Of a stretch of DNA of 64,000 bases, positions 1 through 11,600 are shown in pieces. The DNA lies in assembly GCA_037974965.1 (NCBI GenBank), contig JBBPFI010000003.1, positions 1,426,001 through 1,490,000 of the forward strand. Direction: 5' to 3'. Position 1 is the stretch's first letter; every line of letters starts with the position of its first letter. Under the pieces are notes generated by a model. That model searched no databases. It was not told where the DNA came from and saw only the letters and a list, made by a program, of their open reading frames with translations. The stretch comes from Dacryopinax spathularia (Eukaryota; Basidiomycota; Dacrymycetes; Dacrymycetales; Dacrymycetaceae). The position numbers and the translations under genes were made by a program.

Positions 1-1459
1 ATTAAGCAGAGCAGAATAGACTGCGTGCGGGGTTTATTTATACGTCTTGCAGGCAGCGTATTCGTTTAAATGGCATCTTCGAGTGAGACCGAGGCTTATA
101 CGCCCATTGAGGGGGGAAGGGGTGAATGACGCGGTTCTTCCAGGAAGGGCAAGCGGCGGGGGATGCCGGAATAACTCATGCTGGCCGGACAGGGATGTGC
201 GTCACTTGCCGGACCTTGCGGGGATGAATACAGAGCCGGTCGGGCCATACATCCCATGTCAGCTTACGGCGCATAGAACTAGCTGAAGAGGAGGACCGGC
301 ACTCATTTGCGATATGGGCGAGTAATGCGGTGCACCAGAACAGTGGGAATCTCGCGACTCGCGGCGACGGTCCCTCGCGGGAGATCGAGATTGCTGAAAG
401 AACGGCCCTGAGAACGCAGGACCACCGACGCCTTCCTTCGCTTTCTGCGCTCCTCTGCTCCCTGAGACCGGCCCTCCGCGGCTCGGACGGTCGGCATTCG
501 GGTGATTACGCATATGGGCGCTTCGGCTGAGCAGATTGCGCGCCGGTGCGATAGTCGAGATAGTCCTCAGTAGATGTGCCTGACGCAATAGGTTTTCGCT
601 GGCAACGAGCGAGAGATCCGCTGGAACTTCGGCTCTTGCCCGGCTTGCTCGAATAGGCAGCAGGATAGCCCATGTAGCAACCTCGACCCGGCCATGCAGA
701 GATGAACCAGACCCCGAATATCGGCCCACAGAGCGACAGAATCGCACACCAGAAACGGGATGCATGTTCCAGACTAAGCCGGAATTGACGATGCGCGTCA
801 TCTGCGTCCTTCGGCGCGCCGGAACGCAAGGGCCGGCAGACCAGCAGACCAGGCGTGACAAACCTGCGTCGGCCGGTAAGCTGGCGCGAAGCGAGGGTCA
901 GCGCGAGAAACGTGTTGCCGTTTGATCAGCTCTTGGTGGTGTTGCTGAAACACCTACCATTGAGCTTGGTTCGTGCGAAGGAGCGGTATGCAAAACGGAT
1001 TATGACCCCCGTCATCACCTGACAACACCTTCAACATCAACCCTAGAAACCGGAGCATCGACCTCTCACCATCCATTCATTCCCCCTTGACATCCTCGAA
1101 GTAAGACCTAGGGGTCGACCAGGAAGGACATTTCCGGCTGGTCATGCCCGCCACACTCCCGCCCGATGGCTGCCCGATACGAGGGGTGGTGATGTAAGCC
1201 GGCAGGCTGGTGGACATGTCGGGCCGTAATGGAGGCCTCCACTGCCGGAGGGCGGTTTCCGGTTACTGAGGAGGCGCCCTTGTTCTAGAGAACATGTCGA
1301 CGAGCGAGTTTTCGTAGTCGGTCGACGGCTAGCTGGGTGAAGAGGCCCCCAAACGCATGGAAGTGGTGCTGAACAACGTGCTGCTGACGTCGGCGCGTAC
1401 CCGATCGAGCGATCGAGTTGATCGACGTGATCAAGGTTGAGCGATAAGCGCGCAAAGTT
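1..1459. other. No supported gene
   Basis: GC-rich DNA whose open frames are short, overlap on both strands and show no recognisable domain or splice-linked continuation. I see no RNA gene. The last nine bases (1451-1459) are the left copy of the target duplication of the transposon that follows. Confidence 0.5.
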
Positions 1460-1953
1460 GAGCGAACGACTCGGATGCCCACATTTGACGCGAGTAATTG
1501 CTCCGATACCCACGACCCTTAAAGTTGCTCCGATGCCCACGATGAATAAGAACGCTTTTGCACCCATAAGACCCTTACTCGCCAATGAAAAGACTCCAAA
1601 AAGGAGAAAAAAATACTTAACCCTTTATTTACACTTAGTGGTAGCATATTATTGGCATAGGGACGGTTTTGGGTCAAACATGCGCGATTCATTGAGATTC
1701 ATTGAGAGACCAAATTCTCGCTATTTGGGCAACAGTTTAACCTCCCAACTTTTGCCCCTTAACTTAAATGGCCCTATAAATTTGTTTTAATCACAAGGAG
1801 GAGCATACTGGGGGCGAAATTAATTTTTTTAGGGAAAATACAGATTACTTAGATTAATTTACGACGCGCGACGCGTCGTTTGGTGGGCATCGGAGTCTGT
1901 GTGGGCATCCGAGCCCATCCCGCGCGGAACGTGGGCATCGGAGTCGTTCGCTC
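1460..1953. mobile_element. Short non-autonomous DNA transposon (MITE), Mutator-like by its target duplication
   Basis: A 494-bp element bounded by 23-bp terminal inverted repeats, 1460-1482 and 1931-1953, that differ at one position and begin GAGCGAACGACTC. Both ends are flanked by the same nine bases, CGCAAAGTT (1451-1459 and 1954-1962), a perfect target-site duplication. The word CTCCGATGCCCAC or a close variant occurs three times at the left end (1470, 1501, 1528) and three times inverted at the right end (1883, 1901, 1931), which looks like a cluster of transposase-binding sites. The centre (about 1545-1860) is AT-rich and carries no transposase frame, so the element must have been moved in trans. 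A 9-bp duplication is typical of Mutator-like elements; that assignment is inference. Confidence 0.85.
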
Positions 1954-1962
1954 CGCAAAGTT

Positions 1963-2809
1963 CGACGGAGGCGGATTTAGCTCGTTGCGGCGAAGACAGG
2001 GACCGTTAACTTGGAAGTACCTCGCAGATGTTCAGCTTAGTTGCCCGTTATAGCAACACCTCTCATCTTATCCCCCTTTTTCACGATTGTCGGCTGCCTA
2101 CTAGTCCAAGATAAAGCGCATCAGCGCACCCCCTTTGTCGGACTTCCACCCCCTTGCAGCACCAAGTCGAAGATCCTGCCACTCACCCGTGCTCGAGTTG
2201 ACGTCAGCACGAAACTCTTCTCGCCTGTCGAGCTCTATTTTCGTCCACCTTGACAAGTACCAGCTTGCACATTACTACCCCTTGCTGAGCAATAAGGACG
2301 TCATAATTGCCAGCATCCAGAAATACGCGAAACACTTCTGCATGCAACGAGCAATTTGAATTTTGCAGCGAGCTGAGCTCCGGGCGTACCCGAGGCTTCC
2401 TGTGGATCCGGAGCCGAGGCGGCTCGCTTCCGGTCGTCGGACTTCAGCTTGGCCCGATCTCGCTTCGGAGATAGTGGTCCAGGCCGAAAGGTTTATCGCC
2501 GACTTTATCTCTAGTGCCTATCGCCGACGTTCGTCTACCAAGGTGGGGGCCTAGTGCTTGCATTAATCTGCTATGAGCAAAACGATTGGGGTGCTGGTCA
2601 ACGGTGTTACTTCGGCTGTCAGGGTGAAGCTCTACTGCCACGCATGTATGAGTTATCGTGCTCAGCAAGATGGTGAACTCGCTGTCTTATCGAGCCCCCT
2701 GCGCTGGCAGCGGCTCATTTCTCCACCTCCAGGCTTCTCGAGGAAGCATGATATTATCTCTATCTATCCCCGTATACGACACCATTGTCATCCATGACGA
2801 CTGACGACC
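1963..2809. other. Intergenic region, promoter of the downstream oxidase
   Basis: No gene recognised. The last 100 bases before the ATG at 2810 are pyrimidine-rich, as expected of a fungal promoter and leader. Confidence 0.4.
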
Positions 2810-4406
2810 ATGACCACACCCATTCAAGTTCTCATAGTGGGTGCGGGCGAGTTCGGCCTCTCAACAGCACTTCATCTCCTCTCTCCCCACGATTCCTCCA
2901 ATACATCTGCCAGACAGGAAAGCAGGAAGTACAGCGTAACGATCCTTGAACGACATCCTTCTGGCCTTGCGCCGGATGCGGCCAGTATGGACTTGAACAA
3001 GATCGTCCGTTCTGACTATCCTGATCTTCTGTATGCCCGGTTTGCGAGGGAGGCAATCCGGCTCTGGAAAGAGGAGGGATGGGAGGGAGTGTATCACGAG
3101 TCCGTCTCTCCCTCCGTTCTATGCTGGCTTGAGGAAGGGAATGAACAAAGGACAGGAACGGAGTCCTCGTACTTGGTGATGCCTCCCCAACAGGCCAATA
3201 CACCTCGGCATCGCTCGAGAACTCGCTTGCCCTAGGATGCAGGATCGTTCCCACGTCCGATGAGGCAGAGCTGCGTGAATGTTTCCCGCCAAGAGCAGCT
3301 ATTCCGAGCATGGATGGTGCGGTGGGGTATGTTAATAAGGACGGTGGGTGGGTCGAGGCTGAGCGGGCTATGCGCCTCTTACGCACGAAAGTGGAAAGCC
3401 TGGGAGGCGTTCTCCTGGGTGGAAGGACCGTCTCGCGGCTGTCGAAGGATGAGAAGGGAGAGATTGATGGCGTCGTCCTCTCCTCGGGCGAAGTGACGAA
3501 AGCGGACTTGATCGTCCTCGCTACGGGCGCTTGGACGCCGTCCTTATTTCCTGAATTGGGTGTGCATGGGAAGTTACTGGCCACGGGGCAGAGCGAGCTG
3601 TTCCTCCACCTGGAGGAAGGGGAGAGGGAGAGATGGAGAGGCGGACCGGTTGTGCTGGACTGGAGTGCTGGGATGTCCATCTTCGAGGTGCATATCTGCT
3701 CCACCACATTTCCCTGCACGTCTTCTCCGCCCTCTTCTTGTTTTCCTGGCAAGGGTGCCGAGCTGAGACAAGTCTAGCCAACAGCAGATGGAATCGTCAA
3801 GATCGGACTGCATCATGCCGGCTTCGTCAATCCTCTCCCAACACCGACCGGGCCGTTAGTCTCTACACCTTCGACATCCGCGATCGGGGACACCACTCTC
3901 CCAGCGGTCCCAGTGGAGATTGTGCAGCAAATGCGAGCCTGGCTCGGTCGCCGATACCCGGAGCTCGGCAAAAGGTCATTCGTGGGCTCGAGGATGTGTT
4001 GGTACGTCTTCTCTCTCCTTGAACAGCCTGCGAGGAGGGCAAGGCGGGTGTTGAGTGGAAACAGGTACACGGACACTCCCGATGGCGACTGGCTGATCGA
4101 TTTCCATCCTGAGCATCCGAGAGTCGTATTGGCCACAGGAGGGTCCGGGCATGCGTTCAAGGTATGTAGTCTCCGCCGCCTCATCCCGGCGGAGCGGCAA
4201 CCTGATGTCCGATCCAGTTTCTACCGAAAATCGGTGCCCTCGTTCGCCAGAGGATAGAGCGCACGCTTCCTTCGGAATGGGCAACAAAGCTTGCGTGGAA
4301 GAAGGAAGGTGGAGGGGCGGATATGACCCGGGTTGGGGAGAAGACTGAGGTGTTGGCAGGGAAGGCATTGGCGGCTTTGGAGGACCTGGTCAGAGTAGGG
4401 TTATAA
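2810..4406 (+). CDS. FAD-dependent amine oxidase, amadoriase / L-saccharopine oxidase family
   Basis: Five exons: 2810-3099, 3156-3687, 3778-4001, 4065-4161, 4218-4406, giving 443 residues; all introns are GT-AG and close in frame. The N-terminus has the FAD-binding Rossmann motif VGAGEFG, followed by the family signature DLNKIVRSDY. Near the C-terminus RMCWYTDTPDGDW carries the cysteine that in fructosyl-amino-acid oxidases and monomeric sarcosine oxidases bonds covalently to FAD, followed by GGSGHAFKFLP. Family members oxidise secondary amines such as fructosyl amino acids, saccharopine or pipecolate and release hydrogen peroxide; the exact substrate cannot be read from sequence. I see no signal peptide, and the end (RVGL) lacks an obvious peroxisomal SKL tripeptide. 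An inverted repeat begins 30 nt after the stop. Confidence 0.85.
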
Positions 4407-4436
4407 GGCTGTAATGGAAGTGAAAAGGATGTCTTG

Positions 4437-4476
4437 GGACGCATATATGCGCTGGATTGAGCGCATATATGCGTCC
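4437..4476. repeat. Perfect 16-bp inverted repeat with 8-nt spacer
   Basis: 4437-4452 and 4461-4476 are exact reverse complements around the spacer TGGATTGA. Each arm contains the self-complementary word CGCATATATGCG found elsewhere in the window. It lies between two convergent genes, 30 nt past the oxidase stop and 160 nt before the MsrB stop, so a role in transcript ending is possible but unproven. Confidence 0.85.
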
Positions 4477-4636
4477 TACTTGGTCGACAAGAACAGGCCT
4501 CGGGTCTCAATCTCGTAAAGCCTCGCAAAAGCGCGGTCGGGAGAATAACAATTGATCAGAAAGTGTTCATACAGTCAGTCAAACGAGAACATAGCGTGAT
4601 GATACAGCATCCCCTTCAACCACTCGATCTAGTAGT

Positions 4637-5347
4637 TCACAGCTCCGCCTTGCCATCTGCCTTGCCGTTCTCCTGCTGCTGTTGCTGCTGCTGCTTCCTC
4701 CACTCCTCATCATCCTTAAAGTCCAAGCTCACGCTGTTCACACAATGTCTCTCGTCCGTGGGCACATCGAAGCCCTCTCCCTTGAACACATGCCCCAAAT
4801 GCCCTCCACAAGCCGCGCAGGTAATCTCCGTCCGGGTCATGCCGAACGTCCGGTCTTCGTGTCGCTCGACGGCGCCGGGAATGGCGTCGAAGAATGCGGG
4901 CCAGCCACAGCCGCTGTCGAACTTGGTGGTGGATTTGTAGAGCGGTGTGCCGCAGGCGGCGCAAGTGTAGACGCCGGCTTCGGAGTGATGGTTGTATTTG
5001 CCGGTGCCGGGACGTTCGGTGCCCTTTTCGCGGAGAATGCGGAACTGCCGGGAGCGTCAGTCCCTGCCTTACTCCTTACTGGATTATAGAAGACGTACCT
5101 GCTCCTTGTTCAGGATGGCCCTCCACTCAGCATCGCTCTTCGCCTTTGAACCCTTCTGGATATCGCCCATATTGTCACTGGTACTAGTATTCTCGGTATT
5201 GGAGTTGGCAGAAGCTTGAAAGCCCAAAGCACGCGCAGTGAAGAAGATCGTAGTGCCGCCTGTCAGGCCTTGTCGTAGCGGGATACGGGTGGAGAGGAGC
5301 GTACGCGAAGCAGGATAGAATGAGGATAAGAGGCGTCTGAACATCAA
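4637..5347 (-). CDS. MXR2: Peptide methionine-(R)-S-oxide reductase, probably mitochondrial
   Basis: Two exons on the minus strand, 5099-5347 and 4637-5044, intron 5045-5098, 218 residues. MsrB enzymes reduce methionine-R-sulfoxide in oxidised proteins using thioredoxin. The core has the structural zinc pairs (YTCAACG and ITCAACGGHLGH), the substrate-site stretch DSGCGWPAFF and the catalytic cysteine in RHCVNSVSLDF. The first 40 residues (MMFRRLLSSFYPASRTLLST and on) are rich in Arg and Ser with no acidic residues, typical of a mitochondrial presequence. The C-terminus carries seven consecutive glutamines encoded by a CTG/CAG run (about 4673-4694), an unusual tail for this family. It is divergent from the RED-like gene, with a 370-bp shared upstream region holding a TGACGTCA site. 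Confidence 0.93.
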
Positions 5348-5717
5348 CCTGCTTGCTCGGATCGAGCGGCTTATGTATGCGTGGTTTTTGGCTGGGAAGC
5401 ACTGGTGGTGGTGCTTCTTGGTCGTGGAAGATGCTGGCTAGCTGGTGGGAGTGGTTGGTAATGGTGGAGAGGGAGCGGTGCTCAACACCTTGGAGCTTGG
5501 CTGCGAGCGATATGAACCAGGTGGCTGCTCTGGATCGAGTGCGGTGCGATTGCGATGCGGGGGAGCCTGCTGACGTCAGACATGGGAGGCACTGCCACTT
5601 CGGCTCCTCGGAGTCGGAGAAGAGTCGGAGCGTCCCCTAGGCTTTGGTGGTGGTTGGACATTCCTCGACTCACCTGGACCAAGTCGTGTAGTATACCCTC
5701 TCCATTCCTTGGGCAGG
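5348..5717. promoter_or_regulatory. Divergent promoter region with a CRE-like TGACGTCA site
   Basis: 370 bp between the MsrB start (minus) and the RED-like start (plus). The palindrome TGACGTCA at 5571-5578 matches the consensus for ATF/CREB-type bZIP factors, which control oxidative-stress genes in fungi. Only the sequence match is seen; binding is inferred. Confidence 0.5.
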
Positions 5718-7187
5718 ATGGATCAGGTACGCGCATATATCCTAATTTCATTGTTGAGGTTAACTCATAGATGCGCACAGAATGCATTCCGTTCCATGCT
5801 CTCGAGACCGCGGACGGTCTCCGCGAGTGCGAGCGTGTCGTCTCTCCAGGGCACCTCCGTCTCACGAGGTCAAGCGCGGGGCAAGCCTTCGTATGCCCAT
5901 CGTTCGCCGGTCCTTTGTTCTGGAGCTAATATGTGAACAGACAAGAACCTGCGCCGACCTCTTTCAAGCCGAGAAAGATTAAGGATGCCCCGCCGGCGCC
6001 TAAGCTGGCGGTGAGTGACGAAGGAAGGAGTGGGTCGGACGACAAGGCTGCTCTAGAGGAGGTGTGTGCCCAGTTCTTCTTCAACTTCGTTCCCGATTGT
6101 ACCTGCCTACGTTGCATCACACTATATGGGTTCTGGCTGACACGTCCGTAAGATAGCAAAGATGGTCAACTCCCTCCGTTCCAACCCTGACGGTCCCTCC
6201 GCTCAATCAACTAGTAACGACCAAGACCTGGACGCAACGCTCGAACAAGCCTTCGAGGAATCAAAACCCGAACCTCCTCCCCAGGTAGCCGGCAAGAAAC
6301 GAACAAGGGAAGAGATCTTGCGTCAGCTGAAGGGAAGAGCTGGATCTGCCGAAGCGAGCGGGAGTAAGAGCCCTGAGCTGGAGGAGGGGAAGGAGGAGAG
6401 GAAGGGGTTTAAGCCTATCGGAACTACGAGTGCTAGTGGGGAGAAGGAGGTCAAGAAGGGTTTCAAACCTATCGGGGAGAAGAAGAAGAAAAAGAAGGTC
6501 AAGGTCGCGGCCGACCATGATCAAGCTGTCAAGCCGAAGGGCGATACCAACACTCCCGCGGACGAAAAACCGAGCTCGGCAAAGCCTGCACCACCAAAAC
6601 CCGAGCCTCCAAAGGCTCCCCCAGGTCTGCCTGAAATAGAGGTCGACATGGACGAAGATATCTTTGCCGGCGCAGGGAGGTTTGAGGGGTATGACCTCTC
6701 TTCCTCGTCAGACGAAGAAGGGGAGTCCAAAGCCAAGCCCGGCGAGAGCAGCAAGTCCGCCGACGTTTCACCTACTCAAACTGCTGCAACTACTACGGCG
6801 CCTGCTGCGCCAGTTAAGGCAAACTGGTTCAACGAGCCCTCCCGGTCTCCTTCACCTCCTCCCGTCCACCGAGCTCCCACTCCGCCACCACCTGCGCCCG
6901 CTGCAGAAGAAGAAGAGGAAGGCGAACTCCGTCTAAAGCCACTAGAGTCCTCAGCTCTCCCATCTGTCCGAGAACTCCTAGCGCAGGACAAAGAAGCAGA
7001 GGCTCGTGCCAAACGAAGAGCTAAGAAAGATGCCTGGAGGGCGAAGCAGGGTCTTGGGCCTAGTATGAGGGACGACGACGATGACGATTGGGATGGAAGG
7101 GGCGGATGGAGTGATGAGGATGAGGGTAGGAAGAAAAAGAAGAAGAAGGGCGGTGGGCTGGAGGGAGAGTACAATAGGCCAGTTTGA
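5718..7187 (+). CDS. RED/IK-like low-complexity nuclear protein
   Basis: Four exons: 5718-5726 (only ATG GAT CAG), 5781-5890, 5941-6061, 6153-7187; 424 residues. The start MDQNAFRSMLSRPR resembles the N-terminus of fungal RED-like proteins (IK/RED is a spliceosome B-complex factor). It is followed by PTSFKPRKIKDAPPAPK, a KKRTREEILRQLK segment, two KGFKPIG repeats and a basic K run, suggesting a nuclear protein. The remainder is acidic and proline-rich (SSSSDEEGES, DDDDDDW) and ends in a lysine cluster. The third intron could instead begin at a GTGAGT after residue 80, removing 17 residues without changing frame. The tiny first exon, supported by GTACGC/CACAG borders, is the least certain part. 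The family assignment rests on motif resemblance only. Confidence 0.6.
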
Positions 7188-7999
7188 TTGCCCTCGCGCT
7201 GAAAGCTTTTGCTGATTGGGAGATAGGCTGCAAGCGTATATGAAGAAGTGACCTCTGACGCTGCAACTGTCCGGAGCTCGAAGGCAAGCAGAGACCCTCC
7301 AAACGCGAGTTATCGCCGAACGAACGGACAATGTAACGACCTCCCGCAATACACGTTCAGTGAAGCAGGTTTTGGGTGAAGGCTGCTTTTTATCCGGGAT
7401 AATCGTCCGTGCGATCGACCATTCCCATCAACGCATCCACGAGCTCTTCAACTCCAACCGACGCGTGCATCCCAAACGTTCGCCGCAGCGCCAAGATCAT
7501 TTGTACTCGGTTCTTGCAGCAGCACTCGAGGAGAGCTTCTAGAATTTATGCAGTGTCTCACTCGTTGCATAGGGAGTGTGTGGCAGGGATCTCAGTGCGC
7601 GTCACGATGCTGTGCAGCCTTCCCCGAAACTGAATAAGGAGCGCTCGCTTCGCTTCTTGATCAGTATCAACCCCGAGGCATTAATACATTTTGTCTGTCA
7701 AACATCTGTACATTTGACGGCGTTACACTTGTCGGTGCAGATAAGTTTTGAATAACTTTCGCCGACGCGGGCTGGTCTGAACCGCAAAAGTGGGTGCGGT
7801 GGTTGGTCCGCGGAGGGCGCACTGGCCGAGGTGTATGATGTACGGCGCGCTTCCAATCGCGCAATAAATTGGCGCCCACAAGGGTCTCCCCATGTCGGAT
7901 CCCCTATAAAGCCAGACAGAGTGCCACATCATCGTCCTCTCTTTGCCAGTCATCCCCACCGCATACATACCACTACTTCACCACATACACTAGCTCAAC
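7188..7999. promoter_or_regulatory. Intergenic region with TATA box for the dioxygenase gene
   Basis: 812 bp with no further gene seen. TATAAA lies at 7905-7910, about 90 bp upstream of the ATG at 8000 and followed by a pyrimidine-rich leader, a convincing core promoter. Confidence 0.55.
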
Positions 8000-8674
8000 A
8001 TGCGTGCCTACTACTACGACGACGAGCCGACCGACCAGCGCCTCCCGCACGACTCTGGCGAGCCCGTCTCGGTCGACACGCTCAAGCACCTAGGCGTGCT
8101 GTACTGGCACATCCCTGTTGGCGAGGGCGAGTCTGTCCCCGAGGGAGTGGACGAGATTGCGAAAGAGAGGGACTACAAGAACAGGGACGTGATCAATGTC
8201 AGCAAGGAGGGGCTGGGCGATGCATACGAGACGAAGATCAAGGGGTTCTTCGAGGAGTGCGTTCTTCAGCTCTTGCCCCATGCTATTGCGCGGGGACTGA
8301 CATGGGCACATAGGCACATGCACGAAGACGAGGAGATTCGATACATCCTCTCCGGATCTGGATACTTCGATGTGCGCAAGCACGCTCCTAAGCCCGAGCA
8401 GGAGCGTTGGATCCGCATTCTGTGCGAGCAGGGCGACCTGATCGTTCTTCCGTCCGGCATCTACCACCGGTTCACATTGGACACGAACAACAGGATCAAG
8501 GCTGCGCGGTTGTTCAAGGCCAGTTGCTGCTGTTTGTCGTGAGTCGAGACGGTGATACTGACTCTAAGACAGGACGAGCCCAAGTGGGTGCCGCATAACC
8601 GTGGCCAGGAGACCGATGTCAACCCGTACCGGATTGGCTACGTCTCTTCCCTCCCGCCGATCAGCGTTGCTTGA
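8000..8674 (+). CDS. ADI1: Acireductone dioxygenase (methionine salvage)
   Basis: Three exons: 8000-8256, 8314-8518, 8573-8674; 187 residues, normal for the family. The enzyme oxidises acireductone in the methionine salvage pathway; the metal in the cupin site (Fe or Ni) decides the product. The metal-binding signature [12 protein letters not shown] supplies two His and a Glu, and SGIYHRFT supplies the third His. The N-terminus [20 protein letters not shown] is typical. The first intron is 57 nt, a multiple of three without stops, so it can be mistaken for coding sequence. The second intron joins ARLFK to [10 protein letters not shown] exactly as the family requires only if its donor is GC (8519-8520) rather than GT, with a normal AG at 8571-8572. 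Confidence 0.92.
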
Positions 8675-11600
8675 GAGATTGTGAGGATTGGATGGAGAGC
8701 GAGATCTTGTTGCTGTATCGATGTATAAGGGATATAACCGAGGTTTATGAGTATCATATTCCATTCAAAAGTCGAGCCATGGTTCTGCGGTGCGACTTTA
8801 GCCCGGAGGCACTGCCTGGCTGCCGATCCTCAGCCTGTCACCTATCGATGCTTCGAGGCAATATGACGATAACATCTTCTCTGTGGCCAGCCGCCACGCA
8901 AAACGCCCGTGTGGTGATATATGCATTTGGCAATTTCTACATGGAAAGCTATTTCTAATCTTATACGCTGAGCATCTTCGTTCCCACATTCCCGCTCTCC
9001 CCACTCCTCGGCCCAATAAAGCCCCTCAGAACTCTTCCATCTGCGAAGATAAGATGGCCGTGCGAACAGAACATCTCATCGCTTCTAGCCCGAGCTCCCA
9101 GAAGCGGGGATAAGCGCCGCGAAGCTTCCAACCTGCTTGATCCGCTGCCAACCCGGCAGGGCAGCCAAGGACGAACTTCGGTGTTTTCCCAGGCGGCCCT
9201 GAGCTGAAAATAGGAACAAATTCCTTCCACTACCGGCGTACTGAGCGGTGTTCGCTCTTGTTCTCGGGCCGTTGCACTCCTTGAATAGCACGGAAGGTCG
9301 CAGTCGAGCAGTGAGAGTTCTTCAGGACGTCTCTACCAGTGCGTTGGATGAGGTTGACTTGTGCTTGGTTTTCGTTGCGCGCATATAGGTTTACACGGCG
9401 ATCGGGTTGAGAAGGACCGCTGGGTGGAGCGGGTTGTTCCGCTATTGGAATACAGCGGCTGCGCCTTTGTCGGTTCCACATGGTAGTCTACCTTTGAGGT
9501 AACCAGTCATCAGCAACCGCAATCCGCTGTGACAGAGTCGTGGACGTACGTAGCGCGTTTCCATACGCACTTCCGGAGACGCGTATCATGGTGATCGGTC
9601 ACTGCGGTCGGGTAGCCGCTTCTGATCTCGGCCAGTTGTCATGGATGATGATAATGACTCGAGATGGTCTAGACTGGCAATGAAGCCGCACGACAGGCCA
9701 ATAACCCGGCGCGTGCGAAACACGTTCGGTTCGGAGTAATTCTCTCGGCGTTAACGTTCTTCCCGGTCGATCGGCACCAGGTTATCGCAGAATCCCCGCG
9801 AAAGTGAGGGTGTGCCGTCATGGCCGATGCGGCTTGAGGATCCAGAGACGGGGATCTGCCCGCTGGGGTAGCGGGAGGCGTGGACACCATCAGCCAAGAA
9901 AGGATAATCGATGGTTATCGGCCGTGCCAAGGCTCGGAGCCGGATGGTGGCAGGAATGTCATGCACCATGCGTACGACCATGGTATCGTGTCGCCGAGAG
10001 AGTGGATGGATGACATCCCGGAGATACGCAACCGGTACCGCCGCTCCCCTGGCTAAGATGTGAGTAAAGGAATGAGATCGACAGGAGATTGGTAGAGTAA
10101 GCAGCGTACCTCTCCAATAACGGGCGGGTTAATCAGATCAATGCCACCGTATCGCCCAGCGGAGGTCCGACAGAGACAACGCAAAAGGAAGACAGCACGG
10201 GGCAGTCCGGCAAACTCGTCGGAGGGCTGGACAATGCGTCGTCTTGGGTCTCGGGCCCACGAAGTGAGAAGGAAGTCGGTGGGATGCAGACCGTTCCACA
10301 GAGTAACGCAGTGATCGACGCGGGAGGTTGTGCTTGTCATCGATGTCTGACTGCTCGGGCAGACTGGTTGAACCCCTGGATACGTTGTAGAGCAAGGACT
10401 CGATGGACCAAAAAGCTGGCAGAAGAGTTCATCGGCGTTCGGCGTCAGTATCTTTGTATCGTCAATACGTGTGTCGTTATTCTGGGCTGAAAGAGCCATA
10501 CCTATCATATCGAGGGCACGCTCTCTTAAACCGTCGCTGTTTGCGAACCGTCTGGCATCGCCAGATGCAGCATCAAACGGCGTATCGGCTGAGAGCCAGT
10601 ACAGTCGCAGGATCCGCCAGATGTCTCTGGTGGTGCGCAATCCTGCAGGCGTTCGTTGTGTGAGACATCATTGATGAGCGGAGCCGTGCAGCGTGCATAA
10701 CTGAGCAGTTGTGGCTGGCAAGACAATATAGAGGAAATCAAACTCGAACTCACCTGCGTCCAGTCACGTTGAGCAGAGGCGAATGAAAGGGGGCTTGGGG
10801 GGCTCCTCAGACGCTGCAGGCTATATTTCGAGTTGGGCTGACGAGCCCGTCATGTATACGGCCCGCACTTCCTCCGCCGAAGTCCAGGAGAGGTGGTGCC
10901 TGCATATACCCGCGGTCCTCGGTTGACAGTCGGCGAACGGTAGTCTAAGAGCATGTTTTAGCACAAAAATAGCTCATGACAAAAAGAGCTCCTACAGAAC
11001 GTGGCCGCGAATATCCCGTGTTGATCAACGCCATTCGAGCAGCGTTGCTCCAACCCCCACAAGTGTGGTAGGGAGGGTGCGCCATGCCCCGCGGAACATG
11101 CTCAGATAGGCTTGAATCTGATAACATAGCCCGATCGCGCGGATGGGCGATTCTCGCCCGTGGTCCACTTTGAGGCGTCGACGTAACGTGGTTGAAGTTC
11201 ACAGTTGCGAAGACGAGAAGACAACGAGAGCCGCGGGGTTTCTGGCCTGGTCTACCTCCACTCGAATCCTTCCTAGGATGATATACGAGCGTAGTCATTG
11301 GTCGCGTTTGGCATAAGGGTATTGACCCAGAAAAGACGGACGAACGCTACGAAGCCCTTCTGCTCCAAGCTTGGAGTGGACTTCGACTTGAACGCCGACA
11401 GTTCCGGCAGATGCGGGAAGGCAGGGGTTAACTGTATGACCGGCGTCTCGTCATTGGTTGGAACGATGCAAGCAGTGCTTCTGTAGTCAAATCTGAAGAA
11501 GCAGGTATACATCTCCGTGATGCGAGACATCCGACCGTCCGGCACCAGTAGCAAAGCGAATCCAGTACGTTGACCAAAGAATGCCCGTTCTTGCCGGGAG

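Noticed and set aside
259-861. 200-codon minus-strand open frame near the left end
   Set aside because: No domain, overlapped by several frames on both strands, no splice-linked continuation.
1437-1790. 117-codon frame through the MITE
   Set aside because: Starts at a TTG outside the element and crosses its inverted repeat and AT-rich centre; not a transposase.
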